Assembly (NCBI GenBank): GCA_037783415.1
Contig: JAZGTN010000236.1
Location: 434,001-498,000 of the forward strand
DNA: 64,000 nt
Direction of reading: 5' to 3'
Source of the DNA: Leptasterias polaris
Lineage: Eukaryota > Echinodermata > Asteroidea > Forcipulatida > Asteriidae
The notes under the pieces are model-generated. The model had not been told where the DNA came from, searched no databases, and saw only the letters and a list, made by a program, of their open reading frames with translations. The translations under genes were made by a program, and so were the position numbers. Numbering within the stretch: position 1 is the first letter of the stretch; the number at the start of each line of letters is the position of its first letter. Shown piece after piece: positions 33,001-45,000 of this stretch.

Positions 33001-36000
33001 CCAAAGTATGACTATGGAAATGAAATGCATACTGAATCCAAATACTATCCCAAGTCATCTCCATCTCATACTGTTTCACCCTTTTCCCGACTACTGTCCC
33101 TTCCCCCTCCTCTACCTCAACACCCTACCCCACCCCACTCAACACCCCACCCCACTCAACACCCCACCCCACTTGGCACAACAAGGAAGCTAAATTTTAG
33201 AGGTCTAAAATTGGCATGCAGTTGATACTAATAAGTGGACAGACACTTAAAAGATCTGATGTTTGAAGGAGTGAAGGTTACTCAGTGTTTGCTCAATCTA
33301 AAGCATCCTAGTACATTATACGGTGGTTACAGGCAATTAACCCACAGTGTGGTTTCATCCAGAAGGTGTAGTGTGTGCACAGCAAACAATTAACAACTAA
33401 AATACTTTCTTTGAGATGATAGTGTTCAAAAGCAGGATTGGAAACTATTCAGAGAAGATGACTTGAAGTGCAGTTAGGTAAGCAAGGAACAAAAAGACAA
33501 TTAGCTCTTCCCAGGAAATAAGCTAATTACATTCATGCAGGCATACAGACACTATTGGTTGGTAAATGCCATACAGTTGTGCACTATCACACCCGCGATA
33601 AAACCCTCATTATACCGGGGGGGGGGGGGGGGGGGGGGGGCGGACACGATATTGCGCAATTCTTTCCCCTAAATTTCGACACCCCTAAAACAGTGTCACA
33701 AAACGCGACGAAAGTGAAAAATTGAACCATTCTACCCCTGATATTTTTCAAGTTCTTGTTTAAATATATAGTTTTCTACCATTGTGAATTTTTTTGTAAA
33801 AATCCACCCATTCTACCCAATCGATTTTTATGATTTTCAAAATGTAACGTTCGAATTAAATAGTAACTTCCGTTAACGGTTTCATGTGTGGACCAGTCGG
33901 CGTCCGGAGTTTGTGTGTGTTGGTATGGTATACCGAGCAGTCAGGATGACACACAAAGGCTGCGTTTCCTGGTATGAAGCCTGGGACCAATCAGAGCGCT
34001 TTATTGCTGCGACCTGACTGCATGAACAGATTCGACTGCATGCATGTAAGGCAGGCTCATGAATGAGACGCGTATCAACGTTTATGGCGCCTTTTTTCTT
34101 TTTCCGTGTCCGCCCCCCCCTGATTATACCAACCAGTAGTGTCAGTGCGCACGCACGTCGTACAATTTACATATTTCATGGGAAGATTCTATTATGCCAA
34201 GACTCCTGGTGGATTAGTGATATTATCAAAAATACACACTGTAAATTAGATACAAACAATGAAAAATTTTACGTGACATTTTACGTGACATTTTCTGACA
34301 TTCCCCTTTTAGTTTTGGTAACTAATGCCGATAGCACTGAGCAACATAACAGAAAATGACAGAATGCCAGAAGGTTTCAACCAGCCCTATCCAGTTACCC
34401 TCTCCAATATTTTAGTATTCAAGTCACATATTATTAGTTCCATCCAAGATGCCCAACTCAGCCATCCTCCCCCCCACCCTCACCCTCACCCCAAAATAAA
34501 ATAAAACAAATCAAGCAGCAGAAGGGGGGGGGGGGGGGTCTAGTAGGTGTAGCACTAAACCAAACATGACAGTGCAATTCACATGGACAATATGCTTTCA
34601 TTGGTTTTAAAGACGTTCTTAACTTCATTTCTGGTCAGAATTGATGGATCGGATCTGAATGAACTGTTGCTGAAAATCTGTCTTGACGCCACTCTTCAAG
34701 CAAAACGTTTCGTGGGCACGAAATCGTTTGACTCAACGGTTCCATAATAAACCGAGCAGGTCTCCTGCGTAGTTGGAACATTTATGGGAACCTTAAGTTC
34801 TTCAGTATGTAAAAGAAACCAAGCACTCTAATGTTCCACCATGCGCAAATCTTAAACAGTCTACACTACCCATAACTATTTTATACAAACTTTGATATTA
34901 GAACAATCTGTGCCAATGGAGTGATAAGTGCATTAATTTGTAAAACACCACACATCATACACTTACTTCTGGTTGGTTATCTATGTCCATCTGCAGATAT
35001 TTGCGTGTTAAAATGTTAAGTACAGATGTTAATTATTTTAAAATAACCCACATTGAAATGTTCCACAAAGTCAACCTCATGAGTTTAAGAAACAGCAATA
35101 TGATTGAAACTTCTTCTAGGAAAACATTGGTGGTTCTGAGAAGAACCAGACGTGAGAAATATCTTGGTTTACTCGCAACAAATTTAAGACGTTTTTAAAA
35201 GCTGGAAATTATTTTTCTTTCAATTAATAATCTTTCACTTCATCTACGTGTCTAGGTTTCCTGAACAGCGAAGAAAACCTTCACATAACCAAAGCAGTCA
35301 ATTAATTAATTACAAACTGCTTTTTCTTTCTGCAGACTTTCTTGTTTTTAATGAACCAAAGCGATTACTCTATGCGACAATAAACAATATTGCATCACAG
35401 ATGTATATTTTTATATACTCTATGAAAGCTCAGGCACAAGTCCATAAATGTTTAATTTTAACCCAACCCTTCAAAATCCAACAGCATGTTCTGTTTGATT
35501 CTGTTGGAATGAGGACTCCACTAGTAAACTTGTTATGTTGTACAAGGGATCAGGCATAACCACAATCAACGGTTTGGGTGTTGAGTATTCAGAGATGGTG
35601 TTGGATTTTGTTGGAGTTAGGAGAGATCCTCGTAAATGACTCAAAGGAGTTAAGGTCAGGAGACAACTATTGATAAATTTGCATAAAAGTTGATATAAAA
35701 ACATGCTGACTGACTGACCACAAAGACTGCTTTTTCATGGTGCTAGACGAGAAAAACAAGGACTCTAAGCACCAAGAAAAAACAGTTTCTGGAATCAGTT
35801 CTGACTGTTTGACAGAGAACACCCCGTCCACTCCCGAGGCGTGGTCTTGGGCGTGGTCCTTGGGCGTGGGCCTTGGGCAGGGGGAGTCCACAGTGGAGTG
35901 AATCCTTCATAATGCAGTGTCAATCTCCGTCGGGTTCCTTGTCTGCCACTATTATCAAACAAGCACTGATAGTGCATACAGGGGGGCCACACTATTCCTC

Positions 36001-39000
36001 CAGCAACCTGAAGCCCTTTCTCAAGAGATGAATTTTGTTGGGGAAATTACTGAGAGAATTTGGATGACCTTAAGACACTTGAATTGTTAACCCTGGTAAA
36101 CTTCTGTGAAATAGCTATTTCTGGGGTAGGGGAGGGGGCGTGGGGAACAGCTACCCTGCTTGGAAGTGTATAGAAAATAAGATAAGCCCAGGATTAGCAA
36201 ACAAGTGTTTATTTTTCCCAGGAAAAAAGCAGAAAATACTAAATGAATTTGGGGTGGCAGTTTGGATAAAATTCCACAGCAATTTCCTGGAATTTTTTCT
36301 CTCCAGAGACTCGACAGCTCTGTTTTCAGTGTGAAAAGGACTTCAGAGTCAATAGAACGTTTTCAGCTCCAGATGTAAGGCCACTTCACAGACCACTGTT
36401 TGTTTTCACTGATAGAATCTAAGACACTGTCTCCGCAAATGTGTGTACAAGTCCTCAGAGCTGGAATTACATGTAAACTGAGGAGGAAAGATTCAATAAA
36501 CAGGACAACAAGATCTTGTCACATTTACTTTGACAAGTGTTCTTGTGAGGAAAAAGGGGCCCAATTTCATGGCTGCTTGCCACATAATTCTGTGCGTACA
36601 GCGCTCTCTAAAGTGCACGATTCAATGGGCCATAAGCACAGAATTCCTAGATAAGCGGTGCCATGAAACTGGGGATGGGTTAATTCGTAGCACAAAATTT
36701 ATTGCCCCAGTTTTCACAAAACTGTCTCCCTCCCTGTCAATTTTAGTTGTTTCAGTTTAGAAAGTATCCACTGACATCTTGTTCTCTTTAAGAACCAAGT
36801 CTTGAAATGCCCTGTTTTTTACTTTTAAGAAGGTGATATATATATATAATTTTTTAATGGATCGTAAATTGAAAATTCCCAGACTTAATATTGTGCAACT
36901 GTGCAAGGATGCATGGATGCTATGCATCACAAACCGATTATTCTAATCCGATATAAATGTAGAAATATACAAAAAACTAACATGTGAACATTTCAAAAGT
37001 TTGTAGCGGCTTGTGGTATCGCCGAAAATCTTGAGCCGTTATGTCCAGGCAGGAAGAATAATCCATGGTTGAAATACACAATCTGAGAAAGGTGTCAGAT
37101 GATGTGACCTGTGACATCACATGTTTACAAAAGAGCCACAGAGCCTGGACTTCCTGCAGGCACATTTGTACACAGATCAATGGAAGAAAACAACAAATCT
37201 TATGTTTTATGGAGATTGCACTGTCTGATTTTTCTCAACTTTTGATATGAAGAAAGGGGGGACATCTCAAAAGCTGTACAGCTGTTGCTTTTGTAAATTT
37301 TGAATTTATGTGAAAATTATGACACAAAATGTAAATTTTCCCATATAGCCTGTGTAGTATCTTGCCTGGCAGGAAATGCTTTAGAATGTACAAGGTCACC
37401 ACTTTGTAAACAAATGTAACATGGTCTATAAAACCACATTCCCAAGAAGGGAATTGTTTCTGAAAATGTTTTACATTATCAATAGCTGCAGTGCTTCCTA
37501 CCAGGCAAGTTTCTTATGTTCAATAATTTTGGAAGTAATTCCCAAAAGTATATCCTCCCTAAAAAAGATGGAAACGTCGGATTCCAGTTTATGATTATGC
37601 AAGTATGTCAAACCTCTCGAGGATCATCTTTCTCCACGGAATCACAAAATTATCAACAAAAAAATCCTACTTTGATTTGACGGTCTGAAGCGGCTTGATT
37701 TAGGATGATCCAGCCTTTGGGGGCAGATTATTTAGCAGAGCTCAATCCAAATCCAGCCATAATCCCGTAACAATAATTGCTGTTTCTAAACAGAGGTTCC
37801 TTTGTGGGGATCAACTTTCTGACTGCCTTGGATGTACAAGATGTACTTTCTATGGACTTTTTTTAATGTAAGAATGATGTGAATGGTGTATTTTATCAAA
37901 TCTGAATCAAATGATAAACACTGCTCTATGGGTGTGAATAATAGTAAGATTGGAAAAAAAAATGTTCACAGATTTGCACAGAACGTTTTTCATTTTTAAA
38001 CCTCCTATAAGTTGAGAACATATATAAAAGATACTTTAGGTCTTGTAAAAAATATTTCTGATCAAGTAAAAGTGCTAAGATTCTAGTGGAGATTTCCCTA
38101 AAACTCCACCTGTTTTTCCATATTTATCAATTGTTCATAATGATGTAAGAGTAGCCAATATTGTTGCCGTGTACATTCCATGTTGACCCACACACCAAGC
38201 ATCAATAAAGCGAAATCATTTATGACTGCCATTAATGGAAAATAGACTAAACATTATGATAGTAAGTCATTTTGTAGAACCCATCTGCTAAGACGATTTC
38301 CCGCCGACAGGACCTCGCTGCGAAGGACCACACAGAGGCTCTGATTTCAACTGGTGCTTAGATCTTTCCATAATGGGCACTATCCACCAGCTGCAACCAG
38401 ACCTCAGAATGGCATGGTGGCAGAGATGATATCCATGCATCTTCATTTCACAGTCTCCATAGTAACGCTGGATGGATGTGGTACAACATTAAAGCACATC
38501 AAAATGAAACCCTAATCCAACCCCATATAAAAACAAAGCAAAACCAAACTAAAAACCCTATCCACGCCTTATTTCATAAAGCTGTTAAGCATAAATTAAC
38601 TGCTCAGCAAAAATATCCTCTAAGCAAAATTTTGCAGGGAACCTGCTATTAGCAATGTTAACAATTTGGTCATGCAAAAGTATGTTTACACTGATAGAAA
38701 CTATATGCAATCAATCCCTTGCATATGACATCAAACAGCGCCCTCATTGAGGTAAAATGAAGAACTTTTTATAGTAATTTGTAAGTTCTCAGCAATTTGG
38801 CAGTGCATCCCCTCCTACAAAAGTAAGATATTTCTGTACCTAGAAATTTTGTTTGCATAAGACCTACAGCAGCTACATGCAATAGATCCATTGCATATGA
38901 CATCACAAGCTCAAACAGCGCCCTCAATGAAGTCAAAGGAGGAACTTTTTATTGGCCAATACATGTAGTTGTTCATGCCTGTATGCGTTTCCATTGTTCA

Positions 39001-42000
39001 TCCTCAGCAATGGTGGTATGTGTAAGGTTTTCTACTGAGCCTACATGTAGAATTCAACTGCATAAATTTGATGATACTGCTGTACTAGTCAATAAAAATA
39101 CCCCATCCTCTTTTGCATCTATTTAATAGAATCCAACACAGCTCTTTCAGAAAAAGCTTAACATTTTAAGGCCAAGAAAACCACACACAGAGTTTGAACG
39201 GAAAATGCCAAACATTTGGCTTTTACGTCTTGAAGAGAACTGTTGAGAATCCCATCAAATGGCGAATAAAATTGTGTTGACAGACTCCAGCTAGACGATG
39301 TCACTGCCCCTACTACACAAAGTCCTTAAATCCCACAGTCTGTGATAGAGAGACATGCCTAAATAATTACCTCAAAAAAGGCAAAAAAAAGAAGAAGAAA
39401 AAAGCCGCTTACAAAAATGATTTGAATAATTCCCAATCTAAATAATAAAAGCCTTCATTTCACTATCTGTTCACAGTCCTTCCGACCATACAGTTCCATT
39501 CTTCTCGGTGTACAAATTGAACAGTCAATATGATTCTTTTTCTCAAAAGTGCCAGGCAAATCCTATTACCTCCAAGCCAGGACCCAAAATGAGAAAAAAA
39601 TGTAGTTTCAATGAAGTCACTGAACAGTCAACAGACACTGCAGCAAATGCCAACAAAGGGAAATTAAATAAAAAAACCACACTCGGAACAAATTTGTCAT
39701 GTGGAAAGGAATATAAATTTATAAAATGCCTACTGTAAATACTTCTTTGAGTTATATTTAATTTAAAGAAGTTTTGATCCTCAATTCTTTTCTTTTCTCT
39801 GACAGAAAACACACTAGAAGAATATTATTAGCCTTTTAAAAGAACATGAAATGCAATTTCAATGAAATTACTACGGATTCAGATTAGTTACCTAGAAAAC
39901 TTTTGCAAAAATTGAATCTTTATCATGGTGCAACTGTCTGTTTTCTTTTATTCAAATCAAAGTGGACAGAAGAAAGGAATACAAAAAAGGCAGCTGAAGA
40001 GGCAAATTATAGTCTGACCCTTATTTGGACCATTCAAAATCACTATCCAATATTGCATCTGCACTCGGGGAACAGGACAAAGACTGTGACAGCTTAAAGA
40101 TACTTTAGAATGAGTGTAATCATATTTTAAAAAAAGCCATGGCTGTATCTTCCCTCCGAGGGAAAATACACTGCTGGTTTTGCACGGCTTTATCAAATTA
40201 ACTAAGGAACAAGAAAAGCTTGTTAGATACAAAATCATCTGGGGCTAGAGGAATTTCCTGAAGTGCTTTTCATTATTGAGTCAGTAAAAGTTGTCTAATA
40301 TCAATTTTGATTTAAAGAGCCCAATACTAGTGCTCAGAGATTTGTCTCACTTAAAAAAAAAAGGATGTACAGGATTGTTTAGAGACGAAAATTGAATTGT
40401 TTCAATCTGAGAATAGTTCATGAGAAATATTTCCGACTGAACTACTGTCAACATCTAATAGATGGAAAAATGACATCATGGATAAAGAATATTAATTTTG
40501 TTTTATCCTAAGCCAAGGTATGATATTTGACCCCTGGGGAAAAAAAGTAGAAGGGCTGACCTACATGTACAAAATAAGCTTTTAGTTTTATGCTCGACTT
40601 TCCAGGCTATTTAATAGCAGTCTATTTAATAGCAGTTTTGCCAATTTCTCACAGGAGTCCATTTAATTTGATAATTCTGTGCCAGGAGCTTCCTTTATGA
40701 CAGACATGGTGTGTTATAAATGTTCACTATTATTATTATTTCTTCTTGTTTCCTATTCATCCTGTTACTGCTATTGAATGTGTAATAAAATAAATTAATA
40801 TTTATATTATATAATTTGGGGTTGATCAAAGAAAAATTGACTTGAGCGGAATTTTAACCAACGACCTCCGGATTAACGTGCCGTCGCTCTACCAACTGAG
40901 CTATCTAGCACTATGTTGGCGGTCTCCCTATTTTGTCAATATCTTTGTTAGGAGGGTGCCAGTCAGAAGCCATACAACCGTTAACTGCCGTATACATGTG
41001 TATAGCCAGGGGTCACACCCAAATTTACCATACAACCTATTTGGTGGCATGGTTGGCTTGTGCGTAAAGCGCTCGCCTCTCACCAAGGTGACCCAGGTTC
41101 GATACCCGGCCAGGGCCATATGTGAGTTGAGTTGTGCGTTGGTTCTCTGCTGTGCCACGAGGGTTTTCCAGACCATCCGGTTTTCCTCCCTCGGGAAAAA
41201 TCAAACACTTTCGATCTCTGGCTGTGCTCCGTGGTCATAATGGGTTGATGTGGCTGGCTGCCAAAGGCGCCCTTGCATGCCTGCTTCTCGAACACGTTGT
41301 AGCCGCGTCCTTCGCAATTCAGCTCTTAGCTGCGAGTAAGGATGATTAGCCTCCCCAAATTTAATTTAAAAAAAAAAATTTTATTATAAAAGACAACAAT
41401 GTACTTTCCCTAACCAGAAAAAAACACTTGAAAGTTGTGGCACATTTTGTAATTTTAATGTTTATAAAGAATGGTTTCAAGCTATTATTCATTGAAATCA
41501 CCTTGTGAAGAAACCCTACAACATTTCATTGAATCAGAAGCCTACAATTCCAGGATTGATATCAGTGTAAACTTTGAAATTTAAAATAAAAACCCAAACC
41601 CATCAATTTATTTTCCTTATGCTACACCAAGTTTTTACTAATAATTTTGGGATGAGTTATTTTTTTTTTTCAATCATGGTTGCATCCAGAAAAAATTCCA
41701 ACATGGTATCTTGTCTTCAGAAACTGATGGAGATAATCCAGCTTTGTACAAGGACATTGAGTGTGTTTGTGTGTGGAGTTTGGGGAGGAGGCATGGGCTG
41801 TCTCATGCCTCAAACTATTTACCAAGATCAGCTCTCAAGACTCTGCACAAAAGCTGACACAGGAATAAAAAAAACATTCAAGGATCACTATTATTAATGT
41901 ATCCAATTAGACTGGTAAGGTTTTCAGCAGACTGCATTCAGATACAGCCAAATGTACAAAATGTCCTTCAGAATGTACAATGCTAAAATGCCACAATGGG

Positions 42001-45000
42001 GCGAGTTCTAAACCTTGTAAATACAGAGTCGCTGCCTTTGTGGTTGTTTGCTAGAGTTAAACTCTTTACAAGTGGTTCGTGTTTGTGTTGGGATATCCAG
42101 AAGAGCTCCTTCTGAGAAAGAGACAACACCATTCTGCTTTCTGTTGAATCATCCTCACAGAACTGACCATAACTCAAAAGGTGGTTTAACTGTTAGTAAC
42201 AACCTAAGAGGCATTTACAAGACTGGAGCTTAGAGCTATTTGATTTTAAAGTGAGTTTGCAGCAATCACCTCGGTGATTTGTATTGCGTCAACAAAATTC
42301 CCCCTGCAATTTAGACTGAGTATAATCCAGCTCAGGATCAATCTTAACACCTGGTAAAAACGCACCCAATTAATCTAAAGTTGGTCATTTTTTAGGATTT
42401 TTTTTTTTGAGAATTTTTGAGAGAAATTTTCACTTTATATAATTTTTGTAAAGCTTGATAAACTCTTCTTTGAAAAGATTTCTGAAAATAATCAAGTGAC
42501 AACAACGTTTCTCAAAAAACACTTTACAGGCTACTTTTATGATTAGTTGAATGAAAAAAAAATAGAAATTAACAATAACTTAATTTTTCTACAAACATAG
42601 GTATGCAACAAAAATGATGATAAAGATACCAATACAGGGGGGAAAACCACAGAAAACGCAAATGGATAAACAGGAAAAAATTAAAGGTTTTAAAGGAACA
42701 TATTCCACCAAGCATTCTAGCGTATCATCACTTTAGTTACTGAAGCAACAATGACAGAGGGTATTAAAGCATATACTTGGCTTGTCCCCTTTATTGCATC
42801 TGATGAAGTAGTTGTTGCTACGGAAGCTATGCAGTTTTTTAAATGTAATTAGTTAGTCTTATAGTGCTACCACTATCTTCCTTGTTTTATATATCAGACT
42901 AACACAGCTATCTCTATCAGGGTATAATTTGTGAGGGCTGACTAGGGCTAAGGTTTATTCTCATATAAAATGTTAATAACGTCATTCCCTCATTCAAAAC
43001 CTGTGTGCTTGAACTTTACGGTTCTAAATTTAATTCCACTTTTCAATGTGACAACGTTTGCTCTTGGGTTTCTAACTGCCGTTGTGCTAGCTGCCGGTAT
43101 TGAGTGTTTTTTTTGTTTTTTTTGTTTTTTTTACAGTTTACCTCTTCCCCTCCCTCTTCTCCCAATCCTTCCCTTTCAACTGGGGTAGGATGGCTCTGTA
43201 GAGGTGCTGGTCACCTGTTCCATCTTGCCACTCCCTGGCAATTTGTTGTAACTTTTTTAATAATTTTTTATATCATGGTTGTTATTGTATATACTTTTTA
43301 TACATACATTTGTCTATTTTTATTTCCCTGTATTTCTTTTGTATCATTGTGCCAGTGAAGAAGTGTAATAAAATAAAATAAAACAAATAAATTAACCTGA
43401 GTTGATGAAACTATTTTGCCAACATACAGCGATCAGTATCTTCAATTCAAGGCAAGATATGACACACCTATAATACATGTGCACCTACACATTACACCCA
43501 CATGCCTTGTTAGGGTCATCTGAAATTTTCAATCAGACTTTACAAACTTTGAAGGTCAGTAATCAGTATGCCCTAAAGACCAACAAGCTATCTTAGCGAG
43601 CCTCATAAAAAACAAGGGTCTTCTTACAAGCCCTGTTTTTGGATAGAATTGACGGAGGTTGAATATTGTATTTTGTCAAGAAGAGAAGGAAGTCCTGTGC
43701 AGAATATGTCACTCGACCCAGCAAATCCCATACACCTCGAGAAATAATCACTGTGAATATTACAAGTAACAATGACGGAGTGTATTATAGCATACACTTG
43801 GCTTGTCCCCTTTATTGCATCTGATGAAGTAGCTTTAGCATTTCTTCTTCCTCATGAAAAAACCCCAAAACAAAACAAGACACATGCATGAAAACCCTCC
43901 TCAGCAGAAGAAAAACAGGAAAAGATGTCTGCCTCAGAAAGACAGCTGAAACAGCACACATCACCTCTGACGATGACGTGTGTCAAATACTGCCTGATTT
44001 ACAATTCAAAGTGGGAATAAATATCCACCACTACATGGCAAAAGGTGTGAGAATGTGGGGGGGGGGGGGATGAGGGCTTCTTCATGTAAATGTCCTGTAA
44101 CTGGTCCCCATGTTTGATTTGCATCGTTGCTCATGAACCCAATGCCAGCTGATAAAACACAATATCTTGGAAAGGAAGAAGTGGAATTGATATCTGGAGA
44201 TATTAGTACCATAAGATGTTAGGAGGAGCTCTGAATGAGGGAGGGGGGGGGGGGCAATCATCATATCTTCATCACTGGTACCCACCTCTGACTGGCGTCG
44301 CTGCTCTTGCACCTGCCGCTGAAAGTGCAGTTCGTCATTGGCCTGGATGAGTTCGTGCTGTAGAGCTAGCTTCTTCTTTAGGGTGGCATGTTTCTCGTTG
44401 CGCTGGTTGACCTTGAAATTCTGCCACTTCCGGTACTGCTCCTCTTTCTTCTGTTAAGAGTAGACACACACAGAGAAGGACGGAGGAAAGAAAAACGCAG
44501 CAAGGTTAATTCTATTCAGTCCAGTGAACCTGTCAAGCCTCTCTTCCACTGCACTGAGTTTCTCAGACATAAAGAAAACATTTGGTGAATAGCCTCTTTT
44601 CTTCTGAGATGACTGCCTGAAATGTTCAGATAACAAATTCGCCTCCTTTACTGGGGCAGGAAGGATGGGCTGTGCCACATTTTCAACATAATATTAAGTT
44701 TGAAACCGAACATGATTTCCAAGAGAGACTTATCATTCAGTGATACAGCCTAGTCTTGTAATCCCTGCATGTGTGATGGGGAATTAATTTGAAAGTCAAA
44801 TGCAAGCACTCATACGTGTGTTGTACATGCAGCTGAAAATTGAATCGCTTTCCACACAAGTAAATACAAAGTAGATGGGGCGCTGTTAACTTAAAGGTAA
44901 AAATACTAAAAGGGTATTTGTCTCATAAAAGCCTCCAAAAACAACAACCTAACTAAAAAAACAAACAAACAAGCAAACAACCCACCCAACAAACAAACAA

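Noticed and set aside
32819..33193. 124-codon plus-strand frame
   Set aside because: The end is the C-rich minisatellite, the rest is unconserved intron sequence on the opposite strand of the host gene.
41044..41120. Possible tRNA gene on the plus strand
   Set aside because: Good A and B boxes, but continuous with a repeat body and tail; called SINE B.
42970..43358. Two overlapping hydrophobic plus-strand frames
   Set aside because: T-rich LINE-tail-like sequence; no signal of selection, start context or splice sites.
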